This document shows, one piece after another, positions 1-7,083 of a stretch of DNA of 8,173 nt. The stretch is from Sediminibacterium sp. (GTDB lineage: Bacteria > Bacteroidota > Bacteroidia > Chitinophagales > Chitinophagaceae), in the NCBI GenBank assembly GCA_017987615.1, contig JAGNTI010000055.1, positions 1-8,173 of the forward strand, written 5' to 3'. The stretch's first letter is position 1. Each line of letters begins with the position of its first letter. The notes below the pieces were generated by a model, which had not been told where the DNA came from, searched no databases, and saw nothing but the letters and a program-made list of their open reading frames with translations. Position numbers and translations under genes: made by a program.

Positions 1-357
1 ATTAATTATACCATAACCATTAAAGATTCTAGTGGATGTATGATTAAAGATAATCAGGAGGTATGGGTGTTTGATAAATCGGAAGTATATGTACCTACTG
101 CCTTTAGTCCGAATGGAGATGGCGCTAATGACGTGTTATTGCCATTTTATATAAATATCGCCAAGCTAAATTATTTTAGAATTTATGACCGTTGGGGTAA
201 GTTAATATTCGAAACCAATAATCTTACTGAAAGCTGGAATGGACTTGTAAATGGAAAACAGGCGCCGCTTGAAACTTATGCATGGACCATTGCATGTGTA
301 GATGCTGATGGTAAATTGCTACTCAGAAAGGGAATGGTTACAATGATTAGAGATTAG
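1..357 (+). CDS. C-terminal fragment of a T9SS-secreted surface protein with a CHU_C (gliding motility-associated) sorting domain; 5' end outside window
   Basis: The frame is open from base 1, so this is the last 118 codons of a larger gene that begins upstream. Residues 3-13 (YTITIKDSSGC) resemble the end of an Ig-like or SprB-type repeat, which commonly finishes with a DxxGC strand. Residues 32-44 (PTAFSPNGDGAND) are the hallmark opening of the CHU_C / gliding motility-associated C-terminal domain. It continues with FRIYDRWGKLIFET, a WNG motif and an ending close to the usual KGxVTxIR. In Bacteroidota this domain is the type B signal that directs large proteins through the type IX secretion system to the cell surface or medium. 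What the mature protein does (adhesin, enzyme, other) cannot be told from this tail. The stop TAG at 355-357 directly abuts the stop of the opposing gene. The family call is secure; the 5' truncation is only the window edge. Confidence 0.92.
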   Translation: MNYTITIKDSSGCMIKDNQEVWVFDKSEVYVPTAFSPNGDGANDVLLPFYINIAKLNYFRIYDRWGKLIFETNNLTESWNGLVNGKQAPLETYAWTIACVDADGKLLLRKGMVTMIRD

Positions 358-1431
358 TTACATCCTATAACAAACCGCGTTGATATTCATACCTGCTCCA
401 ACAGAGGCAAATAAAACAATGTCTCCTTTTTGTAGGCTATGATTTTCTAGTTGTCCGTGTTTTACTAAATCATACAAGGTAGGGATTGTAGCTACAGAGC
501 TATTACCTAGTTTATGTATACTCATGGGCATAATATGCGCAGGTATTTCTTTGATGCCGTATAATTTAAAAAGCACTTTAATAAATCCTTCATCCATTTT
601 TTCGTTTGCTTGATGGAGGAAAAACTGTTTCACTTCACTCACGTGAACACCTGCTTTATCGAGGCATTCTTTCATCGCGATAGGTACGTTTTTAATAGCG
701 TACTCGTAAACTTTACGGCCCTTCATTTTAATATAACGAACGCTTGGGTCGCTATCTGGTTTATTGGATTTGCCCATGTATAAATAATAGGCTTCGTCGT
801 TACAATGGCTTTGAACACTGGCTGCTAAAATACCAGCAGTTGTATCTTCTTTGGCTTCTAAAATGGTAGCCCCTGCACCATCACTAAAAATCATGCTGTC
901 TCTATCATAATCATCTACCACACGACTTAAAGTTTCGGCGCCAATTACCAAACATTTTTTTGCCATTCCCGATTTTATAAAGGCATCTGCCTGAATCACA
1001 CCTTGTATCCATCCTGGGCAACCAAATAAAATATCGTAGGCTACACAGTTTGGATTTTTGATACCCAAATCATGCTTCACTCTAGATGCAAGCGCAGGTA
1101 ACACATCTGTTTGAATGGTTTTGTCTAAAACGTTTCCAAAATTATGCGCTACAATAATTTGATCGAGTGTTTCTGGATCAAGCCCTGCATCTTCAATGGC
1201 TTTTTTTGCAGCGATGGTAGCCATATCAGATGCATTTACATCTGAACTGGTGTAGCGTCTTTCTTCAATGCCTGTAATGTCTTTAAATTTTTCAACAATT
1301 TCTGATGAAGGGGTTTCTATCGCTTCTCCATTTTCTGTAAAAAAACGGTGATTTGTAAAATCAGTATTTTTTTTGATGCTTGGAGGTATATAAGAACCCG
1401 ATCCTGTGATAACTGTTTTTAAATTAGACAT
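358..1431 (-). CDS. 3-oxoacyl-ACP synthase III (KAS III / FabH-like) family protein
   Basis: A 357-residue thiolase-fold condensing enzyme that would perform a decarboxylative Claisen condensation of an acyl donor with a malonyl-type extender. The Cys-His-Asn triad of KAS III enzymes is visible: C138 in DILFGCPGWIQG, H273 in LHQAN and N310 in KLGNSSVATIPT, with a late glycine-rich strand ASVGAGMN at 342-349. It is longer than E. coli FabH (317 residues). The N-terminal half carries extra sequence around residues 24-47 (HRFFTENGEAIE and following), and the H-to-N spacing is about seven residues longer than in FabH. It is the last gene of an operon after kdsD and manC, 16 nt behind manC. I infer a specialised envelope-lipid, pigment or acyl-glycan role rather than the housekeeping FabH, but the sequence does not settle the substrate. 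The ATG at 1429-1431 gives the expected MxxLKTVITGSGSYIP start; an out-of-frame ATG lies 4 nt upstream. No Shine-Dalgarno sequence is evident. Confidence 0.88.
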   Translation of the reverse strand: MSNLKTVITGSGSYIPPSIKKNTDFTNHRFFTENGEAIETPSSEIVEKFKDITGIEERRYTSSDVNASDMATIAAKKAIEDAGLDPETLDQIIVAHNFGNVLDKTIQTDVLPALASRVKHDLGIKNPNCVAYDILFGCPGWIQGVIQADAFIKSGMAKKCLVIGAETLSRVVDDYDRDSMIFSDGAGATILEAKEDTTAGILAASVQSHCNDEAYYLYMGKSNKPDSDPSVRYIKMKGRKVYEYAIKNVPIAMKECLDKAGVHVSEVKQFFLHQANEKMDEGFIKVLFKLYGIKEIPAHIMPMSIHKLGNSSVATIPTLYDLVKHGQLENHSLQKGDIVLFASVGAGMNINAVCYRM

Positions 1432-1447
1432 GCATTACGATTATGGG

Positions 1448-2530
1448 TTATAAATATTTGTCACCTTTGTTACGTTTTACTTCAGCAACGTATTCTTTAA
1501 TGGATTGTTCTTTGTCTTTTTTACAAATGAGCAAAGCGTTTTCCGAATCTACTACAATAAAATCATCTAAGCCTTGCAACACCATAAGTTTATTTGCAGG
1601 CCCTGATACCATACATTTTGTGGCATCAATGACGATTACATTATCGGAAGCTACGGCGTTACCTAAATAATCTTTTTCTAAATTATCGTAAGCGCTATTC
1701 CAAGTTCCTAAATCGCTCCATCCAAAAGAAGACGGTATCACATACACATTATCTGCTTTTTCCATGATAGCAACATCAATAGAAATATTAACGCAGAGTG
1801 GATATATTTTGTCAATCGCTTCTTTTTCCTGCGGCGTATTAAACTTGTCTTTTGCAGCATCAAATAGTTCAAACATTTCTGGCTGAAACATTTCAAATGC
1901 TTTTACAATTTGTGCTACTTTCCAAACAAAAATACCGGCGTTCCATAAAAAGTCGCCACTGCTAATAAATGTTTTAGCAAGTTCTAGGTCTGGTTTTTCG
2001 GTAAATGTTTTTACTTTATAAATACCGCCGGCTGCTTCCAAGCTATCGTGCTGGATGTAACCGTACCCTGTGTTTGGATGGGTTGGCTTAATGCCTAGTG
2101 TTACAAGCGATTTAATATGATTGACAAACTCAAGTGCTTTGCTCGTAGTTTCTCTAAACTGTTCTGTATCTAATATCATATGATCAGATGGAGCAACGAT
2201 CAAAGAAGCTTCAGGATCTTTTTGTAATAGCTTACAAGAGATATACGCAATGCAAGCAGCCGTATTTTTTCTAGAAGGCTCAGCTAAAATATTTTCGGCG
2301 GGAAGTTCAGGTAATTGTTCCTTAACAATCGATACGTATTCTTCAGAAGTAACAATGTATATATTTTCTAAAGGAATAAAAGTCTTATACCTTTCAAAAG
2401 TCCATTGTATCAGTGATTTTCCCGTATGTAAAATATCCAAAAATTGTTTGGGGTATGCAGTTCTACTCATGGGCCAAAACCTACTGCCAATCCCACCAGC
2501 CATAATGGCTACGTAATGGTGTTTATTCAT
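1448..2530 (-). CDS. manC: Mannose-1-phosphate guanylyltransferase (GDP-mannose pyrophosphorylase)
   Basis: Cytoplasmic enzyme converting mannose 1-phosphate and GTP into GDP-mannose and pyrophosphate, the activated sugar for surface polysaccharides and glycoproteins. The nucleotidyltransferase signature lies at residues 11-29 (AGGIGSRFWPMSR, then PKQ). Other family marks are APSDHMI at 113-119 with the metal-binding Asp, NTGYGYIQ at 153-160, FTEKPD at 176-181, WNAGIF at 196-201 and WSDLGTW at 271-277. At 360 residues it holds the transferase domain and a short beta-helical tail. It lacks the C-terminal cupin phosphomannose isomerase domain of the roughly 480-residue bifunctional AlgA/ManC type, so it is probably monofunctional and the isomerase must be encoded elsewhere. 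Its ATG lies 2 nt after the kdsD stop, which suggests one transcript and coupled translation. The only Shine-Dalgarno-like bases (GAGGGA) sit rather far upstream, inside kdsD. The symbol rests on family similarity; rfbM or mpg would be equivalent names. Confidence 0.94.
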   Translation of the reverse strand: MNKHHYVAIMAGGIGSRFWPMSRTAYPKQFLDILHTGKSLIQWTFERYKTFIPLENIYIVTSEEYVSIVKEQLPELPAENILAEPSRKNTAACIAYISCKLLQKDPEASLIVAPSDHMILDTEQFRETTSKALEFVNHIKSLVTLGIKPTHPNTGYGYIQHDSLEAAGGIYKVKTFTEKPDLELAKTFISSGDFLWNAGIFVWKVAQIVKAFEMFQPEMFELFDAAKDKFNTPQEKEAIDKIYPLCVNISIDVAIMEKADNVYVIPSSFGWSDLGTWNSAYDNLEKDYLGNAVASDNVIVIDATKCMVSGPANKLMVLQGLDDFIVVDSENALLICKKDKEQSIKEYVAEVKRNKGDKYL

Positions 2531-2532
2531 AA

Positions 2533-3492
2533 CTAAATAAGTCCCTCTTTTATAAGTTCGTGGATATGTAATATGCCATAATAGCTGCCCTCTTTTGTAA
2601 CAACCAAATGGCTAATTTCATTTTGCTTCATCTTATCAATCGCTTCTACAGCAAGGGTTTGATAATCTATTAAGTGGGGGGTATGTGACATAATATCAGC
2701 TGAAGTAATATTTTCTATCTGCACCGTTTTTTCTAGCATGCGTCTTAAATCACCATCGGTAATTACACCAGCAATTTGATTATTATCAATCACGACTGCA
2801 ACTCCTAATCTATTTTTTGTGATTTCAATAATCACATTTTTTAGTGGGGTATTAAGAGCTACGGTTGGTTTAAGATCTGTGTTTGTGAGATCTGCAACTT
2901 TTAAAAATAAACGTTTACCTAAATTACCGCCTGGATGGTATTTTCCAAAATCGGCACTGGTAAAACCCTTTAATTGCATCAGGCAAACAGCAATTACATC
3001 GCCCATTACAAGTTGAGCCGTTGTACTACTGGTAGGCGCTAAATTATTCGGACATGCTTCGGCACTTACCGATGCATTTAAAATATAGTCCGACTGTACT
3101 GCTAAATAGCTTTCAGTATTGCCTACAATGCCAATTAGTTTGTTTCCAAAGTTTTTAATGTATGGAACAAGGGCTTTAATTTCAGGACTCTCCCCGCTCT
3201 TGCTGATAATTAAAACGATATCGTCTTTTTGAACCGCACCCAAATCTCCATGAATAGCGTCGGCGGCATGCATAAATAAAGAGGGCGTTCCGGTAGAATT
3301 AAGTGTAGCTACAATTTTTTGAGCAATTAGGGCACTTTTTCCTATCCCACTAAAAACCAAACGGCCCTTACAGTTGTTAAGGAGTTCAATCGCTTCTACA
3401 AATGACGCATCCAAAAATGCAGCTAGGTCTGCAATGGACTTTGCCTCTAATTGAACGGTTTGTAAAGCGGTTTCTAATATTGCGTTTTTCAT
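2533..3492 (-). CDS. kdsD: Arabinose-5-phosphate isomerase (KpsF/GutQ family, SIS + two CBS domains)
   Basis: Interconverts ribulose 5-phosphate and arabinose 5-phosphate, the first committed step toward Kdo of lipopolysaccharide or capsule. Numbering from the ATG at 3490-3492 gives 319 residues (E. coli KdsD has 328). An N-terminal SIS domain (about 30-175) has SGIGKS at 48-53 and SKSGES at 97-102; FGKYHPGGNLGKR follows at 182-194. Two CBS domains follow (about 200-257 and 265-319), the first with GVITDGDLRR. K52, E104, E145 and H186 match the E. coli catalytic residues I recall (K59, E111, E152, H193) with a constant offset of seven. The frame extends back to a TTG at 3499-3501, but that codon overlaps a perfect promoter box at 3499-3506, so the ATG is the better start. 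It is the first gene of the operon with manC and the KAS III-like gene. The other Kdo genes are not in the window. GutQ-type use is possible but less likely in this context. Confidence 0.93.
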   Translation of the reverse strand: MKNAILETALQTVQLEAKSIADLAAFLDASFVEAIELLNNCKGRLVFSGIGKSALIAQKIVATLNSTGTPSLFMHAADAIHGDLGAVQKDDIVLIISKSGESPEIKALVPYIKNFGNKLIGIVGNTESYLAVQSDYILNASVSAEACPNNLAPTSSTTAQLVMGDVIAVCLMQLKGFTSADFGKYHPGGNLGKRLFLKVADLTNTDLKPTVALNTPLKNVIIEITKNRLGVAVVIDNNQIAGVITDGDLRRMLEKTVQIENITSADIMSHTPHLIDYQTLAVEAIDKMKQNEISHLVVTKEGSYYGILHIHELIKEGLI

Positions 3493-3498
3493 GCTGTG

Positions 3499-3506
3499 CA
3501 AAGGTA
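3499..3506 (-). promoter_or_regulatory. Bacteroidota-type -7 box (TACCTTTG) for the kdsD-manC-KAS operon
   Basis: Read on the minus strand the box is TACCTTTG, an exact match to the TAnnTTTG consensus of the primary Bacteroidota sigma factor. It ends 6 nt before the kdsD ATG. Because this box is centred near -7, transcription should start only a few bases before the ATG, giving a very short or absent leader. I see no TTG at the usual -33 distance, so the upstream element is weak or missing. The match is seen directly; its function is inferred. Confidence 0.7.
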
Positions 3507-3547
3507 AACTTTAACATGAAAGCACGAGTATTCAGGGCATTCTTTGT

Positions 3548-3555
3548 TAACTTCG
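3548..3555 (+). promoter_or_regulatory. Candidate -7 box (TAACTTCG) for recQ
   Basis: TAACTTCG, followed by C, matches TAnnTTTG with one mismatch and points toward recQ. It would give a leader of roughly 80 nt before the recQ ATG at 3639, in contrast to the near-leaderless gene on the other side. No clear -33 TTG lies at the expected distance. The intergenic stretch 3493-3638 also holds an A8 run at 3566-3573 and a weak GGATT/AATCC inverted pair at 3574-3578 and 3596-3600 that I do not consider a terminator. Confidence 0.4.
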
Positions 3556-3638
3556 CCGTCCTTTCAAAAAAAAGGATTAACTTAAACAAAGGACAAATCC
3601 CCGTTTTTAGTTGATTATGAAGGAAATACAGAAGAGAA

Positions 3639-5942
3639 ATGGCAAAAACAAGCAGTAAAACCACCAAAACTACCTCAAAAGCAGCCCCTAAAAAGGCGCC
3701 CGCTAAAATAAAAGGCCCTAGACAGGCTAGCACCATTGTAGACCCAAGTAATTTTGACATTTACGCAGGACTCGAAAAATATTTTGGATTTAGAGAGTTT
3801 AAAGGCACCCAAGAGCAGGCTATCAACAGTTTATTGAGCGGTAAAGACACGTTTGTTATTATGCCAACGGGTGGTGGTAAAAGCTTATGTTACCAATTAC
3901 CAGCTCTTTTGCAAGAGGGTTGCGCCATTGTAGTATCTCCACTTATTGCACTCATGAAAAACCAGGTAGACCTGGTACGCGGATATAGTGAAAATGACGA
4001 AGTAGCACACTTTTTAAATTCTTCTTTAAATAAGGGTCAAATAAAAATTGTAAAAGATGATTTGCTAGGTGGCAAAACCAAACTTTTATATGTAGCCCCC
4101 GAAACATTAACCAAGCAAGAAAATCTTGATTTTTTTAGTGACTTAAAAATTTCATTTTTTGCCGTGGATGAAGCGCATTGTATTTCTGAGTGGGGACATG
4201 ATTTTAGACCCGAGTACAGACGCCTGCGCGAAATGATGGACATCATTAATCCATCAGTACCTGTTGTTGCATTAACAGCAACGGCTACACCAAAAGTGCA
4301 AAGTGATATTGTTAAAAATTTAGGTTTACGCGACGCAAATATTTTTCTTTCAAGTTTTAATAGGTCTAATTTATTTTATGAAATTCAACCTAAAATAAAA
4401 AAGGAAGATACGGTTAAGCATATCGTAAAATTTATTTCACAGCATAAAGGTAAGAGTGGAATTATTTACACCCTAAACCGTAAAACCACCGAAGAATTAG
4501 CAGAATTACTGGTGGCCAATAATATTAAAGCGGTTGCGTATCATGCAGGCCTCGATCAAAAATTAAGAGCCGACAGACAAGACCAGTTTTTACAAGAAGA
4601 TGTGCAGGTAATTGTTGCTACCATTGCGTTTGGCATGGGTATTGACAAACCAGATATTCGTTTTGTAATCCACTTTAACATTCCAAAGTCTATCGAAAAT
4701 TACTACCAAGAAACCGGTAGAGCAGGACGTGATGGACTTGAAGGTATTTGTGTATTATACTATTCTCATAAAGACGTTTCAAAAATAGAACACCTCATGC
4801 GCGACAAGCCACTCAGCGAGCGCGAAGTGGGTAACCAACTCATTGATGAAACGGTTGCTTACGCAGAGAGTGGAGTTTGTAGAAGAAAAATATTACTGCA
4901 TTATTTTGGTGAAGAGTGGCCAACACAAAACTGTGGCAATTGTGATAATTGCAAAAATCCAAAAGAACTCATTGAAGCAAAAGAAGAAGTTGTAAAAATA
5001 TTAAAAGTAATTGCTGCACTAGACGAGCGCTTTGTGGCAGATTATGTAGTGAATATGGTGAGTGGTCATTTAACACCACAGATTTCAATGTTTAGGCATG
5101 ACGCATTACCTGAATTTGGAATTGGTAAAGATAAAGACGCACACTTTTTCAATAGTCTTATCAGACAAATGCTCCTCGAAAATTTAATTCAAAAAGACAT
5201 TGAAGAATATGGTCTTTTAAAATTAACGGACAAGGGCAAAAAGTTTTTGAAAAAATCAAGCAGCTTCAAAATTGTACTCAACAATTTATTTGAAGACGCC
5301 AACGCCGATGACGAAGATGGAGATGGTGCTGCGCAATCAGGAGCCGCCGCAGATGAAAAACTCTTTCAGATGCTTAAAGAGCTTCGTCAAACCGAAGGGA
5401 AAAAGAAGAGCTTGCCTCCATTTATCATTTTCCTAGAAAGTTCGCTCCATGATATGGCCACCTTATTTCCAACCACGCTCGAAGAGCTAGAAAGGTGCCA
5501 GGGCGTGAGTAAAGGCAAGGCTCTGAAGTACGGAAAGCCTTTTGTGGACATGATTGCAGCCTATGTAGAAGAGCATGATATTGTAAAGCCTGACGAATTT
5601 GTAATGAAGAGTGTGGCCAACAAAGCCAACAATAAAATTTACATCATTCAAAATGTAGATAAAAAAATACCACTCGAAACCATTGCTAAAAACAAGGGTT
5701 TAAAGCTCGATGAATTACTAGAAGAAATGGAAACCATTGCAGCTAGTGGCACCAAACTCAATTTAGATTATGCCATTGATGAATGGCTTGACGATTATGA
5801 TCAGGAAGATATCATTGAGTACTTTAAAAGTTGCGAAACCGCTTCTCTAGAAGTAGCGCAACAAGAACTCAATGAAAATGATTATAGCCTAGAACAACTA
5901 AAAATAATGCGCATTAAATTTTTAAGCGTATTTGGAAATTAG
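3639..5942 (+). CDS. recQ: ATP-dependent DNA helicase RecQ
   Basis: A 3'-5' superfamily 2 helicase of recombination and replication-fork repair, 767 residues against about 610 in E. coli. Residues 1-28 are a Lys/Ala/Thr/Pro-rich basic tail. The helicase core shows motif I PTGGGKS (76-82), DEAH (177-180), the RecQ aromatic-rich loop WGHDFRPEY (185-193), motif [11 protein letters not shown] (211-218) and motif [12 protein letters not shown] (357-366). The zinc-binding cysteines are C414, C432, C435 and C438. An RQC winged-helix region (about 445-545) and a short acidic linker (551-562) lead to an HRDC domain (about 573-645). The last 120 residues form an extension resembling the helix-turn-helix tail (HTH_40-like) of some bacterial RecQ proteins. 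All catalytic motifs are intact. The ATG at 3639 is the only sensible start because the next Met is residue 75. AAGGAA at 3620-3625 is a distant possible ribosome site. The 3' end overlaps the opposing lipoprotein gene by 4 nt. Confidence 0.96.
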   Translation: MAKTSSKTTKTTSKAAPKKAPAKIKGPRQASTIVDPSNFDIYAGLEKYFGFREFKGTQEQAINSLLSGKDTFVIMPTGGGKSLCYQLPALLQEGCAIVVSPLIALMKNQVDLVRGYSENDEVAHFLNSSLNKGQIKIVKDDLLGGKTKLLYVAPETLTKQENLDFFSDLKISFFAVDEAHCISEWGHDFRPEYRRLREMMDIINPSVPVVALTATATPKVQSDIVKNLGLRDANIFLSSFNRSNLFYEIQPKIKKEDTVKHIVKFISQHKGKSGIIYTLNRKTTEELAELLVANNIKAVAYHAGLDQKLRADRQDQFLQEDVQVIVATIAFGMGIDKPDIRFVIHFNIPKSIENYYQETGRAGRDGLEGICVLYYSHKDVSKIEHLMRDKPLSEREVGNQLIDETVAYAESGVCRRKILLHYFGEEWPTQNCGNCDNCKNPKELIEAKEEVVKILKVIAALDERFVADYVVNMVSGHLTPQISMFRHDALPEFGIGKDKDAHFFNSLIRQMLLENLIQKDIEEYGLLKLTDKGKKFLKKSSSFKIVLNNLFEDANADDEDGDGAAQSGAAADEKLFQMLKELRQTEGKKKSLPPFIIFLESSLHDMATLFPTTLEELERCQGVSKGKALKYGKPFVDMIAAYVEEHDIVKPDEFVMKSVANKANNKIYIIQNVDKKIPLETIAKNKGLKLDELLEEMETIAASGTKLNLDYAIDEWLDDYDQEDIIEYFKSCETASLEVAQQELNENDYSLEQLKIMRIKFLSVFGN

Positions 5943-6994
5943 TGCAGCTCGTTTTTATAGGCCTTCATTCTTTCGATTACATTTTCTCTGACGTTAACGT
6001 AATACAAATTGTAATCTCCAATATGGTAGTTTGGGTTTTTAACTAAAAAGCTTCCAAATATTTTTGGCTTAGCCGTCCATAAAACCTTGTCCGTTATTTT
6101 TGCCTGTGCAACCCCTTTTGCGAGTTTATTAAAGTTGGTAAGAACCCCGCCTTTATTGGCTTTCCAAGATGCATTAGGTGTCGATTTTGAAAACGTGAGC
6201 GGATTGGTAACAATTACATCAAACTTTTCTTTTTGAATAAAAGGCGGCGTGTAACCTTCTTTGTAAGTTCTCCAACTACATATACAACCCGTTTGTTTAG
6301 GCGTATCACAAGCCTTAATAGAGGTATATATTTTTGGATTTACTGGAATACCTACTAAGTAAGCAGCTACCAATTGGTTTTGCAGTGGCTTGCCATCAAA
6401 AAATTCTTTTACAAGTCTAATGCCATGTGTAGTGCCCTGGCTATGTGAAGCAATGATAATGGCTCTTCCTTTGTTTTCATTTGCTAAATAATATTCGAAG
6501 GCTGCTTTTACATCTTGATACGCAAGTTCAAAAGCGGCAATAGCAAGAGTCGTATCGGACGCTGTTACTGGATAGTAAGCACTAATATGCGTTTGTCTAT
6601 AACGTGGCGCAAATAATCTACCTGCTACATTAAATAAACTTCCTTGATAAAGCACCGGACTATAATCGGTTCTTGCTGCTAATAGCGCATCAGAAATATC
6701 GGCGTTGAGGCCAAATGGTTTTTCGGTCCCTAAATAAGTGGTAGGATGAATAAAAAATACGTCTACAGCAGTGTCTTTTTGGTAGGATTTCATAAGTGGA
6801 GCAGGCACACTATCTGACGGATCATGAATAGCAGGGTGCGCAGCCCAATAACTTACATCACTGTAGTTAGGCACTTTTGGGTCTTTAGAAATTTGGTAGT
6901 TGGTCGCTAATTTTTGATAGCTATTGCTGCAACTAGACATAAATAATGCCAGTACAATGATTGCAAGTAGGTTTGTGGGGGTATGTTTCATCAT
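5939..6994 (-). CDS. DUF3089-family lipoprotein, putative alpha/beta-hydrolase
   Basis: Numbered from the ATG at 6992-6994 the protein has 351 residues. Residues 1-22 are a lipoprotein signal: MMKH, a hydrophobic core ([10 protein letters not shown]) and MSSC, so C22 should be lipidated and the protein anchored in the envelope. The rest fits the DUF3089 family: [10 protein letters not shown] at 78-87, NADI at 97-100, a nucleophile-elbow-like ASHSQG at 182-187 with S185 as the candidate nucleophile, a Cys cluster (C229, C237, C239) and a C-terminal [15 protein letters not shown] with H324 as candidate catalytic His. The elbow has Ser in place of the first Gly of GxSxG. An esterase or lipase-like activity is inferred; the substrate is unknown. 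The frame extends to a TTG at 7013-7015, but a perfect TAATTTTG promoter box lies between, so a start at 6994 (or the adjacent ATG at 6991) is preferred. It is a single gene, convergent with recQ. Confidence 0.88.
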   Translation of the reverse strand: MMKHTPTNLLAIIVLALFMSSCSNSYQKLATNYQISKDPKVPNYSDVSYWAAHPAIHDPSDSVPAPLMKSYQKDTAVDVFFIHPTTYLGTEKPFGLNADISDALLAARTDYSPVLYQGSLFNVAGRLFAPRYRQTHISAYYPVTASDTTLAIAAFELAYQDVKAAFEYYLANENKGRAIIIASHSQGTTHGIRLVKEFFDGKPLQNQLVAAYLVGIPVNPKIYTSIKACDTPKQTGCICSWRTYKEGYTPPFIQKEKFDVIVTNPLTFSKSTPNASWKANKGGVLTNFNKLAKGVAQAKITDKVLWTAKPKIFGSFLVKNPNYHIGDYNLYYVNVRENVIERMKAYKNELH

Positions 6995-7002
6995 AGATAA
7001 GA

Positions 7003-7010
7003 CAAAATTA
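7003..7010 (-). promoter_or_regulatory. Bacteroidota-type -7 box (TAATTTTG) for the DUF3089 lipoprotein gene
   Basis: Read on the minus strand the box is TAATTTTG, an exact match to TAnnTTTG. It ends 8 nt before the first of two tandem ATG codons (6992-6994 and 6989-6991), so the transcript leader should be only a few bases long. A TTG at 7034-7036 (minus strand) lies 23 nt upstream, slightly far for a -33 element. The box lies inside the longest open frame of this gene, which argues against the TTG start at 7015. Confidence 0.65.
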
Positions 7011-7041
7011 AACAATTATGGGCTGCTTTGCTGCAATATCC

Positions 7042-7073
7042 TTTGTTAAAAAAGCGTTTTATACTTACAATAA
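7042..7073 (+). promoter_or_regulatory. Weak candidate promoter for the oxygenase gene
   Basis: TTTG at 7042-7045 is followed after 20 nt by TACAATAA at 7066-7073, which keeps the TA and one T of TAnnTTTG but lacks the final TTG. The spacing suits a Bacteroidota -33/-7 pair, and the element would sit 10 nt before the ATG at 7084. The match is poor, and I list it mainly because the 89-nt divergent region must hold a promoter in this direction too. Confidence 0.25.
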
Positions 7074-7083
7074 TCACATATTT

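Noticed and set aside
3547..3583. TTAACTT repeated at 3547-3553 and 3577-3583, about 30 bp apart, as a possible operator
   Set aside because: Seven-base AT-rich matches are expected by chance in this sequence, and there is no third copy or palindromic structure to support a binding site.
3574..3600. GGATT/AATCC inverted pair followed by CCGTTTTTAG as a possible terminator or attenuator upstream of recQ
   Set aside because: The stem is only 5 bp with a 17-nt loop and little GC, too weak for an intrinsic terminator.
3617..3658. A 13-codon ORF (ATG at 3617, TAA at 3656-3658) overlapping the recQ start in another frame, possibly a regulatory leader peptide
   Set aside because: It has no convincing ribosome site, is lysine-rich only because the region is A-rich, and such short frames arise often by chance. 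Without conservation data it cannot be supported.
3386..3760. Open frame on the minus strand (124 codons) spanning the kdsD-recQ divergent region, and a 70-codon plus-strand frame at 3402-3614
   Set aside because: Both overlap the clear kdsD start and the divergent promoter region. Their translations show no recognisable domain and look like shadows of the real genes.
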